From Glycomyces amatae (lineage in GTDB: Bacteria; Actinomycetota; Actinomycetes; Mycobacteriales; Micromonosporaceae): a DNA stretch of 64,000 nucleotides. The position numbers were made by a program, and so were the translations under genes. The stretch spans positions 372,001 through 436,000 of the forward strand of contig NZ_JAJLQZ010000001.1 in the NCBI RefSeq assembly GCF_020991375.1, given 5' to 3'. Below are positions 14,547 through 23,146 of this stretch, piece by piece (within the stretch, counting starts at the first letter, position 1; every line of letters starts with the position of its first letter). A model generated the notes under the pieces. That model searched no databases. It worked only from the letters and a program-made list of their open reading frames with translations, and was not told the origin of the DNA.

Positions 14547-16742
14547 ATGGCCAGCACCCCACCCGGCAAGCGGAAGATGCGCCGGCACGCGCGCGCCCAG
14601 GTCGCCCGTGCCCGCGACACCCTGCGGCGGTACGAGGACCTTGCCGGGACGCCTTCGCGGTTGCGGGAGGCGACGCGCGGGTATGTGGCCGAACTCGCGT
14701 CGGAGGACGTCTCCGTGCGGCTCGCCGCCATGAGGGTCACCGAGCTGAAGAAGGTCACCAGGGGGCTGCGGCTGGCGAGGCTGGAGGAGGCCGGGATCGC
14801 CACGGTCGCCGACGTGCTCGCGAATTCGCGCGAGCGGCTTCTCGCGATCCCCGGGATCGGCGCGCAGACCGTCGAGGACGCCAAGGCCGCCGCCGAGCTG
14901 CTCGCTTCGGAGGCGGCGACCGAGACGCGCCCTCGGCTCGATCCGGTGCGGCGCGACCCCCGGCACTCCCGCATCCTGGCGTACCTCCGGGCCGAGCAGA
15001 CCGCGACGGCGGCGGCGGAGGACCTGCGGGAGGCCGTGCACCGCTTCCGGAGCCGCGCCGAGCCGTACTTCGCCGCCGCCGACCGGGCCGGCAGCAGACT
15101 CGCGATGCTCTTCTCCCGGCGCAGGCGCAAGGACGAAGCGCTGGCCGGACTCGACGCGCTCGAAGCGGCCAACGCCCATGACGAGACCGGCGTCCTGGAA
15201 AAGGATCTCGCCGCCGCGCTCGAGGAGGCTCGGCCCGAGCGCTGGACCTCCGACGAGCTCTGGCGCGACTACGAGGACCGCGCCGCGAGCATCAACACGC
15301 AGCTCGCCAAGCTCACCGGCACCGATGTCGAGGACGCCGAGCGCGCCGAGGACTTCGTCGGCTCGGAGTTGCGGCAGGAGATCGAGACGCTGCCGTTCGA
15401 CGGCACGCTCCTGCGCACCGACCTGCGCTTCTACCAGCTGTTCGGCGCGAAGTACGCGATCCACCAGCGGAAGGCGATCATCGGCGACGAGATGGGCCTG
15501 GGCAAGACCATCCAGTCCCTCGCGGTCGCCGCGCACCTCGCCGCCAACGGGCAGCGCCGCTGCCTCGTCGTCTGCCCGGCCAGCGTCGTCCCCAACTGGC
15601 TCAACGAGATCCGCAAGCACACGCACTTGGAGGCCTTCAGCCTGCACGGTGCGGGCCGGGAGGACGAGACCCGCAGGTGGCTGCGCAGAGGCGGCGTCGC
15701 GGTGACCACGTTCAACACCATCGACCGGCTCGAATCGCTGCCGCAGCGCGCGAAGATGGCGCTGCTGATCGTCGACGAGGCCCACTACATCAAGAACCCG
15801 AACGCGAAGCGCAGCATGGCGGTCGGGGCCGCGATCAGCCGCTCCAAGCGGGCGATCCTCCTGTCCGGCACGCCGATGGAGAACCGCGTCCAGGAGTTCA
15901 AATCGCTCATCGGCCACCTCCGGCCCGACATCGCGCAGCAGGTCGGCGACGGCGACGACGTGGTCGGCGCGGAGGAGTTCCGGCAGACCGTCGCCCCGGT
16001 GTACCTGCGGCGCAACCAGGAGGACGTGCTCACCGAACTGCCCGAGAAGATCGAGGTCGAGGAGTGGGTCCAGTTCAACGCGAGCGACGAGGACGAGTAC
16101 CGCGAGCAGGTCCGGCGCCGCAACCTCATGGGGATGCGCCGCGCCTCCTCCGCCATGCCGGGTTCGGCGAAGCTGGAGCGCCTCGCCGAGCTCGTGGAGG
16201 ACGCGGGGGAGGAGGGCCGGAAGGTCATCGTGTTCTCGTACTTCCTCGACGTGCTCGAGGCCGTCGGTGAACGCGTGGGCGACCGTGCGATCGGCCCGAT
16301 CACCGGGAAGGTCGCCGCCCCGAAGCGCCAGGCGATGGTCGACGAGTTCACGCGGCGCCAAGGGCCCGCGGTGGTCCTGGCGCAGATCGAGGCCGGCGGC
16401 GTCGGCCTCAACGTCCAGGCGGCCTCCGTAGTGGTCCTCGCCGAACCGCAGTGGAAGCCGAGCATCGAGCAGCAGGCGATGGCGCGGGCGCACCGCATGG
16501 GCCAGACCCGCCGTGTCCAGGTGCACCGCCTGCTCGCCAAGGACGGTGTGGACGAGAGGATCCGGGAGGTGCAGGAGCGCAAGGAGCTGCTGTTCGAGGA
16601 CTACGCGCGCCACAGCGACGCGAAGTCGGTCGGGGCCATGGCCACCGCCACCGCGGTGGCGACGCGCGACAACGGCGCGATCCCGCTGGAGCAGCGCATC
16701 ATCGCCGCCGAACGGGCCCGCCTCGGCATCGACCGGCCGTAG
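14547..16742 (+). CDS. SNF2/RapA-family DEAD-box helicase with helix-hairpin-helix
   Basis: 731 residues from ATG 14547. The frame is open far upstream, but that part is antisense to the LppU-like gene, and the decayed copy at 5898 starts at the same residue. The N-terminal 300 residues are helical and include a helix-hairpin-helix (LLAIPGIGAQTVEDAK, about 98-115). The SNF2 ATPase follows: motif I GDEMGLGKT (about 312-320), DEAH (410-413), LLSGTP (437-442). The helicase C lobe has VIVFSYFLDVLE, QIEAGGVGLNVQAAS and an arginine-finger motif QAMARAHRMGQ. Such enzymes translocate on DNA and remodel protein-DNA complexes. There is no SWIM domain or methylase neighbour, so a defence role is not supported. 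It probably acts in repair or transcription. Confidence 0.9.
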   Translation: MASTPPGKRKMRRHARAQVARARDTLRRYEDLAGTPSRLREATRGYVAELASEDVSVRLAAMRVTELKKVTRGLRLARLEEAGIATVADVLANSRERLLAIPGIGAQTVEDAKAAAELLASEAATETRPRLDPVRRDPRHSRILAYLRAEQTATAAAEDLREAVHRFRSRAEPYFAAADRAGSRLAMLFSRRRRKDEALAGLDALEAANAHDETGVLEKDLAAALEEARPERWTSDELWRDYEDRAASINTQLAKLTGTDVEDAERAEDFVGSELRQEIETLPFDGTLLRTDLRFYQLFGAKYAIHQRKAIIGDEMGLGKTIQSLAVAAHLAANGQRRCLVVCPASVVPNWLNEIRKHTHLEAFSLHGAGREDETRRWLRRGGVAVTTFNTIDRLESLPQRAKMALLIVDEAHYIKNPNAKRSMAVGAAISRSKRAILLSGTPMENRVQEFKSLIGHLRPDIAQQVGDGDDVVGAEEFRQTVAPVYLRRNQEDVLTELPEKIEVEEWVQFNASDEDEYREQVRRRNLMGMRRASSAMPGSAKLERLAELVEDAGEEGRKVIVFSYFLDVLEAVGERVGDRAIGPITGKVAAPKRQAMVDEFTRRQGPAVVLAQIEAGGVGLNVQAASVVVLAEPQWKPSIEQQAMARAHRMGQTRRVQVHRLLAKDGVDERIREVQERKELLFEDYARHSDAKSVGAMATATAVATRDNGAIPLEQRIIAAERARLGIDRP

Positions 16743-16900
16743 CCGGTGGAATCGCGCCCGCGGCCGGCTGTCGGCGATGGGAGCGTCCGGGCTGTGAACT
16801 GTCCCAAGGACGTCACGACTCGCATCCTGCCCCGGCAAGCCGTCTCCTACTCCGCGTTCCGCCTGAACGTCCCGACCGGGCGCAAGCCGGCCGCCGACGC

Positions 16901-17674
16901 TCACGCCGCGGGGGCGGCCTTGCGGACCCCGAGCCGCTCCCAGCGCTTCTTGCCGCCGGGCGGGTCGGGGATGAGCACTGTCCACGTCTCCATGAAGCCC
17001 GAGTGGACCAGGTAGCCGCCTTCGGCCTCGGGCCCGAACAGCTCCGTCGCCTCCAGGACGTCCCGGCCGCGGTGCAGGTCCGCGGCCTCCTTGTCGGCGC
17101 GCTTGTCGTCGGCCAGCACCGCGAACCAGGCCTTGAACGCGCGACGCACGCGAGCCGCCCGCTCAGGGGGGAGGCGCACGTCGACCGCGAGGGCCGCGGC
17201 GGCCCAGCCGTCGCCCGACTGCACCTTGTACGGGGTCGAGAAGAGCTCGCACAGCACCCCGCGGTCGTGGAACGCCTCGTAGAGCGCCCGCACCTCGCCG
17301 GGGTGCTCCCGGTACTCGCGCCGGTAGATCCGCGGCGCGCTGAACAGGAACCACAGGCCGGCCGCGATCGCGGGGAGCCAGTGCCAGTGGAGCGCGAAGA
17401 AGAAGACCGCTTCGAAGCCCTCGGCGTCGTCGGGCCGCCAGTCGGGGCGGAGCGCGAGCAGGGCGATCCCCTCGGCCGAGAAGAAGATCCCCGCGATGAG
17501 GGAGATGATCGCCGAGGCGATGCCCGGCCGGGGCGCGACCCGGGCGGCGAAGTCGTCGAAGCCCGCCACGTCGGGCGGTGCGGACATCGGCCGCAGCGCC
17601 TCCCGCGGCAGCGGGTGGGCGGCGGCGGCCCACACCGCTTCGGGGTCTCCGGGCCAGGGCTTCGCAGTGGGCAT
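16901..17674 (-). CDS. Two-span membrane protein, unknown function
   Basis: 257 residues from ATG 17674. About 45 polar residues are followed by two hydrophobic spans (roughly 50-75 and 90-112), and then a cytoplasmic-looking C-terminal domain of 140 residues rich in Arg, Glu and Trp, ending with a Lys/Arg-rich tail. The HGLV...-type loop of this domain has no motif I can name. It is downstream of, and convergent with, the SNF2 gene and 55 bases beyond the SDR stop in the same direction, so it could be read through from either its own promoter or the SDR transcript. Confidence 0.65.
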   Translation of the reverse strand: MPTAKPWPGDPEAVWAAAAHPLPREALRPMSAPPDVAGFDDFAARVAPRPGIASAIISLIAGIFFSAEGIALLALRPDWRPDDAEGFEAVFFFALHWHWLPAIAAGLWFLFSAPRIYRREYREHPGEVRALYEAFHDRGVLCELFSTPYKVQSGDGWAAAALAVDVRLPPERAARVRRAFKAWFAVLADDKRADKEAADLHRGRDVLEATELFGPEAEGGYLVHSGFMETWTVLIPDPPGGKKRWERLGVRKAAPAA

Positions 17675-17729
17675 TCTTCATTATTCCCGGCCGCGCCACC
17701 ACGGCGGCGGACGCGGCCGGGCGCCCGCG

Positions 17730-18449
17730 CTACCGGGCCGGGGCGCTCGCGGCCAGCTGGGGGTAGAGGAGGCCCGGGTCGGCGTTCAGGGTCGCCTTGA
17801 GCTCCGTCGTGGTCTTGTCGGCGAGGACCTCGAAGGCCCCCGATTCGATGCCGTCGAGTGCGGCCCGCACGATGTCCGCCGGGTCGCTCTTCGGGGCCTC
17901 GACACCGGCGAGCATGTCGGTGTCGACGCCGGCGACGTGCAGCCCGACCACCTGCGTCCCCTGCGATGCGAGTTCGAGCCGGGCGCCGTTGGTGAGGCTC
18001 CACGCTGCGGCCTTGGCCGCGGAGTAGGCGTGCGCCATCCCGGACGAGTGCCACGAGAGCGCCGACAGCATGTTGAGGACCGCCCCGCCCCCGTTCGCCC
18101 CGAGCACCGGCGCGAAGGCCCGCACCATGTGCAGCGTCCCGAAGAAGTTGGTCTCCATCTCCTGCCGGATCGCCTCCTCGGCGCCGTCGAGGAGGTTCGC
18201 GAACGTCGTGATGCCCGCGTTGTTGATCAGGAGGGTCGCGTCGGCGGCGGTCTCGGCGGCGGCCGCGACCGACGCCGGGTCGGTGATGTCGAGCCCGAGG
18301 GCCTCCACGCCGGGCAGGTCGACCGATTCGATGCGGCGCGATCCGGCATATACCTTGGCCGCGCCGCGTTCAAGGAGTTGCTGCGCGAAATGGCGGCCCA
18401 TGCCGCGGTTGGCGCCGGTGACGACTGCGATTGATCCTTGGATGTCCAT
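17730..18449 (-). CDS. Short-chain dehydrogenase/reductase
   Basis: 239 residues from ATG 18449, a normal classical SDR length. The NAD(P) motif TGANRGMG is at residues 11-18, NNAG at 76-79, and the catalytic Ser-Tyr-Lys is present (LSALS around 128-132, Tyr142, Lys146 in AYSAAK). The arginine-rich ends of beta2 (GSRRI) suggest NADP preference. Substrate is not predictable. It is divergent from a MerR-type regulator at 18527 with a 77-base gap. This is a common arrangement in which the MerR protein controls the oxidoreductase, for example in response to an electrophile or drug. Confidence 0.85.
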   Translation of the reverse strand: MDIQGSIAVVTGANRGMGRHFAQQLLERGAAKVYAGSRRIESVDLPGVEALGLDITDPASVAAAAETAADATLLINNAGITTFANLLDGAEEAIRQEMETNFFGTLHMVRAFAPVLGANGGGAVLNMLSALSWHSSGMAHAYSAAKAAAWSLTNGARLELASQGTQVVGLHVAGVDTDMLAGVEAPKSDPADIVRAALDGIESGAFEVLADKTTTELKATLNADPGLLYPQLAASAPAR

Positions 18450-18526
18450 GCGTTCGAAGCTAAGACCTCACGCCGGCGTCAGGGGCAAGCGGCAGTGGCG
18501 GACGACACGAGGAGCAGGAGGCGCGG

Positions 18527-18877
18527 ATGCGCATCGGAGAACTGGCGGCGGCGACCGGCGCGACCGTACGCGCGCTCAGGTACTACGAGGAGCAGGGGCT
18601 CCTGCGGCCCGAGCGGACCGCGAGCGGCCAGCGCGTGTACGCCCAGGACGCGGTCGACCAGGTCGTCTGGATCAGGACGCTGCTCAGGAACGGCCTCCCC
18701 AGCAGGGCGATCGCGAAGCTCCGCCGGTGCAGGAGCGCCGAGGAGATCACCCCCGAGCAGCGGGCCGTCATCTACGAGGAGCACGCCCGCATCGAGGCCG
18801 AGTACCAGGCCGCCGCCGCGACCAGGGACCGCTTCGCATCAGTGCTCGCGTTCATCGGCGACGAACCCGCCGACTGA
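18527..18877 (+). CDS. MerR-family transcriptional regulator
   Basis: 116 residues from ATG 18527, preceded by GGAGGCGCG. The winged helix-turn-helix is typical: MRIGELAAATGATVRALRYY, then EEQGLLRPERTASGQRVY, then the helix with VDQVVWIRTLLRNGLPSRAI. The dimerisation helix (about 82-105) follows. No metal-binding cysteine cluster is present; the only Cys is in the RRCRSAEE segment, so it is a drug- or stress-type MerR and not a metal sensor. The divergent SDR gene at 17730 shares its promoter region and is the probable target. Confidence 0.85.
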   Translation: MRIGELAAATGATVRALRYYEEQGLLRPERTASGQRVYAQDAVDQVVWIRTLLRNGLPSRAIAKLRRCRSAEEITPEQRAVIYEEHARIEAEYQAAAATRDRFASVLAFIGDEPAD

Positions 18878-19000
18878 ACCGCCGGTCCGGACGGCGAAGG
18901 CGCTGAAAGGCCTGCGGTGCCGCCTCCTGCGCCGACTTCGCGGGATCCGCCGACCGCAATGGACGGAGCCGGGGGCTTCGTCCGAGCCCGGACAACGGAA

Positions 19001-19024
19001 AAGCCGGGTCGTGAAACCCGGCTT
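19001..19024 (-). terminator. Terminator of tRNA-Arg
   Basis: AAGCCGGGT pairs with ACCCGGCTT around a six-base loop. Read on the minus strand it begins eight bases after the 3' CCA of the tRNA and ends in TTTTCC. Confidence 0.75.
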
Positions 19025-19031
19025 CTCTGTA

Positions 19032-19107
19032 TGGCGCGCCCCGAGGGATTCGAACCCCCAACCTTCTGATCCGTAGTCAGATGCTCTATCCGTTGAGCTA
19101 GGGGCGC
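19032..19107 (-). tRNA. tRNA-Arg (anticodon ACG)
   Basis: 76 bases with the CCA encoded. On the minus strand the acceptor GCGCCCC pairs with GGGGCGC, the D-arm is present, the anticodon stem TCTGA/TCAGA encloses the loop CTACGGA (anticodon ACG, read as ICG) and the T-arm has GGTTCGAATCC. It is followed at once by a terminator hairpin. Confidence 0.95.
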
Positions 19108-19265
19108 TTGCCCGACTTGGTCGTATCGACCAGGCCGGGCATAACCTTACCCGGGTCGAAAACGGATCTGCAACCGGGTACGCGGATGTGCGCTGCGTCA
19201 TCGGGCGCGGAACAGCGCCTGCGCCGCGGGATTCGCACCCACGGCCGCCTGACCGGCGGCCGCCC

Positions 19266-20006
19266 TCAGCAGTTGTCCAGGACGGTGCGCGCCAGGGCCC
19301 GCCACGCCTCCGGGAGGCGCTCGGCCCGCTCCTGGGCCGGCGACTCCGCCGCCACCCAGACCGCCGCCTCCGCCGAGGGGATCTCGTCGCCCAGCAGGTA
19401 CCGCTCGACGAACGCCACCCGGTGCTCGTAGCCGGGGAAGAAGTACCCGCTCGCCGCGAACAGCGCCACGTACGCGCGGTGCAGGCCCCCCGTCAGCGTC
19501 TCGGCCAGCTCCCACGGGTCGATGGCGTCGCCCAGCCGCTTCGCCAGCGACTCGGCCTCGGCGGCGACCGCCTCGCGGGAGGCGTCGGCGAGGGCCTGCG
19601 GGAACTCGGTGACCTCGGCGCGGGCCTTCGATCCCAGCTCCGAGTCGTCGGCCAGGAGCGTGCCCTCGGCGAAGCGCGCGATGACGTGCAGCGCCTCGTC
19701 GCCCGGCTCGCGCCAGCCCTCGCCGCGGCCGAGCGCCTCCAGCAGGGCCTGGAACCGGCCCACGGTCAGGTGCACGGCTTCGCCGCTGGCCTCGTCGGGG
19801 ACCGCGTCGGCCTCCCACACGCACACCAGCTCGGCCTCCTCTCCGAAACCGGACAGCGCGGGCCCGTGCGCATAGGCGAAGGCGAGGCGCTCGTCGTCGT
19901 TGATGTCGACGAGGACGTCGGTGGAGAGCCTGAGAACCGCGTTCGGAAGGGACATGCCGTAATTGTGGCTGTTCATCGCAACCTCGTCCACCCGCTCGCT
20001 CACCAT
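19266..20006 (-). CDS. Hypothetical protein, possibly nucleotidyltransferase-like
   Basis: 246 residues from ATG 20006 (ATG 19976 is an alternative start giving MNSHNYGMSL). There is no signal peptide or membrane span. The acidic N-terminal half has alternating hydrophobic strands (DVLVDINDDERLAFAY, AELVCVWEADAVPDE) and the C-terminal half is helical, with GGLHRAYVALFAASGYFFPG. That order recalls DUF4037-like nucleotidyltransferases, but the Gly-Ser-x-x-x-x-D-x-D motif is not visible, so I would not name it. It stands alone between tRNA-Arg and a divergent winged-helix gene. Confidence 0.6.
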   Translation of the reverse strand: MVSERVDEVAMNSHNYGMSLPNAVLRLSTDVLVDINDDERLAFAYAHGPALSGFGEEAELVCVWEADAVPDEASGEAVHLTVGRFQALLEALGRGEGWREPGDEALHVIARFAEGTLLADDSELGSKARAEVTEFPQALADASREAVAAEAESLAKRLGDAIDPWELAETLTGGLHRAYVALFAASGYFFPGYEHRVAFVERYLLGDEIPSAEAAVWVAAESPAQERAERLPEAWRALARTVLDNC

Positions 20007-20102
20007 TGCTACAGATGATCCGCGTCATGCGGGCCCCGCAGGCGTGGCGGACACGCGGATCGGTGGAACGCTCATGTCGCCCGCGGCCGCTAGCATGAGC
20101 GC

Positions 20103-21242
20103 ATGGCAACACCCACCGGCCGCCACGGCAAGGACCTAGCGCCGGGGGCGATCGCCTCCTGGCGCGCCCATTCGCAACGACTGTGGGGCGAGCGTCTCGC
20201 CACGCCCATGGACGCGTTCGCGCATCTGGGCGCGGTCCAGTCCCAGGAGTACCAGCCTTCGAAGCTCACCCCCGCGATGCGCGCCGCACCCGACGCGGAG
20301 GGCCTGGCCTTCGCCGGCGCCGCCGCGGTCGACGCCCTCATCGACCAGGGCGCGGTCGTGCGCACCCACGTGCTCCGCCCCACCTGGCACACGGTGCCCA
20401 TCGCCGACCTGCGGATGATGCTCGCGGCCAGCGGCGACCGCGTCCAGCAGGTCGCCGGCACGATGTACCGCAACCTCGGGCTCGACGCGGCGACGCTCGA
20501 GCGCGGGGACGAGGCGCTCGCGGCCGCCACCGCGGGCGGACTGCACCTGACGCGCGAAGAGGCCGCCGAGGCCCTGGCGGCCGCGGGGATCGCCGACCCG
20601 AGCGGGATGCGCCTGATCCACCTGCTGTTCCACGCCGAGCTGGAGTCGCGGATCTGCTCGGGGACGCCGAAGGGCGCCAAGCAGACGTACGCGAACTTCG
20701 ACGAGCGAATCCCGGCGGGGCCGATCGCGCAGGACGAGGCGATCCGCGAGCTGGCGCGGCGGTTCTTCACGTCGCGGGGACCGGCGACGATCAAGGACTT
20801 CACGCGGTGGGCGACGCTGAAGGTGGCGGACGCGAAGGCCGCGGTCACGGACCTCGGCCTGGAGGAGGTCCAGGCCGGAGGGTTCACGCTCTACGCCGCG
20901 ACCGAGCCGCCGGAGCCGCGCGAGGGCGGGCCGGTGGTCGACTTCGTGCAGGGCTTCGACGAGATGACGTGCTCCTACACCGACTCGAAGGACCTGGTCC
21001 TGCACCATTCGGTGCCGCGGACGAAGTTCCCCGACCGGCCGCGGTTCAACTCGGCGATCCTGCTCGACGGCCAGGCCATCGGCAACTGGAAGGCGACCCC
21101 GAAGCGGGACGTGCTCCTGGTGGAGACCTGGCGGGTGCGCGGCTTCACCGCCGCGGAGATCGCGGCGCTGCGCCGCGGCGCCGACCGCCTGCGGGCCTGG
21201 TACGGCAAGCCGGAGATGGAGCTGGGCCTGGAGCACGCTTGA
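20103..21242 (+). CDS. Winged-helix DNA-binding protein of the HTH_42/YcaQ superfamily
   Basis: 379 residues from ATG 20103. Family signatures are present in order: GAVQSQEYQPSKL (around 44-55), a VRTHVLRPTWHTVP segment (about 92-105), and TIKDFTRWATLKVADAK (about 229-246, a winged helix). A C-terminal domain has FVQGFDEMTCSYTD and later LLDGQAIGNWK. Members of this superfamily include YcaQ/AlkX-type DNA glycosylases that unhook interstrand crosslinks. This protein has the Q-S-Q variant of the catalytic Q-x-Q/QaQ region, so repair of DNA damage or antibiotic self-resistance is possible but not proven. It is monocistronic, ending before a large hairpin. Confidence 0.8.
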   Translation: MATPTGRHGKDLAPGAIASWRAHSQRLWGERLATPMDAFAHLGAVQSQEYQPSKLTPAMRAAPDAEGLAFAGAAAVDALIDQGAVVRTHVLRPTWHTVPIADLRMMLAASGDRVQQVAGTMYRNLGLDAATLERGDEALAAATAGGLHLTREEAAEALAAAGIADPSGMRLIHLLFHAELESRICSGTPKGAKQTYANFDERIPAGPIAQDEAIRELARRFFTSRGPATIKDFTRWATLKVADAKAAVTDLGLEEVQAGGFTLYAATEPPEPREGGPVVDFVQGFDEMTCSYTDSKDLVLHHSVPRTKFPDRPRFNSAILLDGQAIGNWKATPKRDVLLVETWRVRGFTAAEIAALRRGADRLRAWYGKPEMELGLEHA

Positions 21243-21314
21243 GGCCGGTGCCGCAGACCTCGATCGGTGAACATGTTTCGCCTGGTCACGGTGTCACAGG
21301 CGCGGCCTATCGTG

Positions 21315-21388
21315 GTTGAACAGGGGCGCTGCGTGAGGGACGAATCCGGAATATCGGATATGTTCCGTACGCAGCGCCCCCGTTCAAC
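21315..21388. repeat. 20-base inverted repeat with structured loop
   Basis: Arms at 21315-21334 and 21369-21388 are complementary over 20 bases with one mismatch. The 34-base AT-richer loop itself contains CGGAA...TTCCG. It lies between two convergent genes, so it may work as a bidirectional terminator. The long loop and near-perfect arms also suggest a small palindromic mobile element. Confidence 0.6.
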
Positions 21389-21448
21389 AATCCGTACCTC
21401 AGGGGTCCGACACCGCTGAACAGTGCCGCAACCCCGAGGAACGCTCGC

Positions 21449-23146
21449 TTACAGGCGGGCGAGGGACTCGGCGAACGGGGTGAGGCCCATCGAGCCGAGG
21501 TTCAGCGCGTCCGTGTGGAACTGCTTGAGGCTGAAGTCCGCGCCCTTGCGCGCCTTGTAGTCCTCGCGGGCCTGCATCCACAGGCGCTCGCCGACCTTGT
21601 ACGACGGCGCCTGGCCCGCCCAACCGAGGTACCGGTTGACCTCGAACCTGAGCATGTCGTCCTCGATCGTGTGCGTGTGGGCGCGCATGAACTCGAACAT
21701 CTTCTCGCCGTCCCACTCCTCGCCCGGCCGCCAGCCGAACGGGTTGTCCTCGGGGATGGTGAACTCGCAGTGCAGGCCGATGTCGACGATCACGCGGGCG
21801 GCCCGGAAGGCCTGCGCGTCGAGCATCCCGAGGCGCCCGGCCGGGTCCTCGTCGTAGTAGCCCAGCTCGTCCATGAGCCGCTCCGAGTACAGCGCCCAGC
21901 CCTCGCCGTGGCCCGAGCACCACATCATCTGGCGCTGGAACCGGTTGAGCAGCTCCACGCGCGCCATCGTCTGCCCCACCTGCAGGTGGTGGCCCGGCAC
22001 GCCCTCGTGGTACACCGTGGACTTCTCGCGCCACTTGCCGAACAGCTGCTGGCCCTCCGGCACCGACCACCACATCGCGCCCGGACGGGAGAAGTCCTCG
22101 CTCGGCCCCGTGTAGTAGATCGCCCCGTCCTCGGTCGGCGCGATCTTGCAGTCGATCCTGCGGATCTGCTCGGGGATGTCGAAGTGCTTGTCGGCCAGGT
22201 CGGCGATCGTGGAGTCGGCGAGCTCCTGCATCCAGTCGCGGAAGGCCTCCTTGTCGGAGAAGTTCGCGTCGGCGTCCTGGTCCAGGAACGCCACGGCCTC
22301 GGCGACCGACGCGCCCGGCTTGATCCGCTCGGCGGTCGCCCGCATGTCCGCCTCGATGCGGGCCAGCTCCTGCCAGCCCCACGCGTAGGTCTCCTCGAGG
22401 TCGATCTCCGCGCCGATGAAGTAGCGGGACGCCCGCGAGTAGCGGTCGCGCCCGACCGCGTCCTTCTCGGGCGCCTGCGGGGCCAGCTCCTCGCGCAGGA
22501 ACAGCGCGAACTTGATGAGCGCCGCACGCGTCCAGTCCGCGCCCTGGCTCAAGGCGATGCGCAGCGGCCCCGACCGGATGGGCTCGCCGTCGATCGTCAC
22601 CGAGTTCGCCAGGCCCGCCCAGAAGTCGGTCTCCTTGCCCTTGGCGCCGTTCCAGTTGTCGCAGTGCTGGGCGACCTCGAGCACCTGCCGCTTCGCGGCC
22701 ACCCGGCCCGCGGCGGCCTCGGCGCGCAGCGTCTCGGTGTACTGCTCGACCGCGGCGGGGACGGCGGCGAGGCGCGCGGCGATGTTCTCGGCGGCCTCCT
22801 TGCCCTCCTTCGGCATGAGGTCGAAGATCTGGCGCACGCTGTGGATCTCCGAGGCCAGCACGTTCAGGCCCAGGTAGGTGTCGCCCGCCTCGTGGCGCTC
22901 CAGGCTCAGGCGCAGGCGCTCCAGGATGGCCTCCTTGGCGACCCGCTCGCGCTCGTCGACCGGCTCGGCGGCCTCCAGCGCGGCGATGGTGCGCCGCTCC
23001 AGATCGGCGAAGGCGGCCAGCCCGGCGGGGGAGAGGTCGTCGAGCTCGTGGTCGTGTCCGGGGACGCCCATCGCGGTCGCGTTCATGGGGCTGAGGGCGA
23101 TCGCATCCTCGACGTACTGGTCGGCGATCTGATCGATTTTTCTCAT
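21449..23146 (-). CDS. DUF885-family putative metallopeptidase-like protein
   Basis: 565 residues from ATG 23146, the usual length for DUF885. The hallmark motifs are in the C-terminal half: YHEGVPGHHLQ (about residues 378-388), in which HExxxGHH is the likely metal site, and GHGEGWALYSERLMDELG (about 407-424). There is no signal peptide, so it is cytoplasmic, in contrast to exported family members. The activity is probably that of a zinc peptidase, by family inference, and the substrate is unknown. The start codon overlaps the tyrA stop (ATGA), which makes this the third gene of a coupled operon GroES-like/tyrA/DUF885. Confidence 0.85.
   Translation of the reverse strand: MRKIDQIADQYVEDAIALSPMNATAMGVPGHDHELDDLSPAGLAAFADLERRTIAALEAAEPVDERERVAKEAILERLRLSLERHEAGDTYLGLNVLASEIHSVRQIFDLMPKEGKEAAENIAARLAAVPAAVEQYTETLRAEAAAGRVAAKRQVLEVAQHCDNWNGAKGKETDFWAGLANSVTIDGEPIRSGPLRIALSQGADWTRAALIKFALFLREELAPQAPEKDAVGRDRYSRASRYFIGAEIDLEETYAWGWQELARIEADMRATAERIKPGASVAEAVAFLDQDADANFSDKEAFRDWMQELADSTIADLADKHFDIPEQIRRIDCKIAPTEDGAIYYTGPSEDFSRPGAMWWSVPEGQQLFGKWREKSTVYHEGVPGHHLQVGQTMARVELLNRFQRQMMWCSGHGEGWALYSERLMDELGYYDEDPAGRLGMLDAQAFRAARVIVDIGLHCEFTIPEDNPFGWRPGEEWDGEKMFEFMRAHTHTIEDDMLRFEVNRYLGWAGQAPSYKVGERLWMQAREDYKARKGADFSLKQFHTDALNLGSMGLTPFAESLARL

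Noticed and set aside
14547-16742. SNF2 helicase as part of a defence system (DISARM or similar)
   Set aside because: No methyltransferase, DUF1998, phospholipase D or other system partner is adjacent; neighbours are a membrane protein and an LppU-like gene.
13227-16985. Single 1252-residue minus-strand frame
   Set aside because: Only the last 385 codons are real (LppU-like). The rest is antisense to the SNF2 helicase, whose motifs fix the coding strand.
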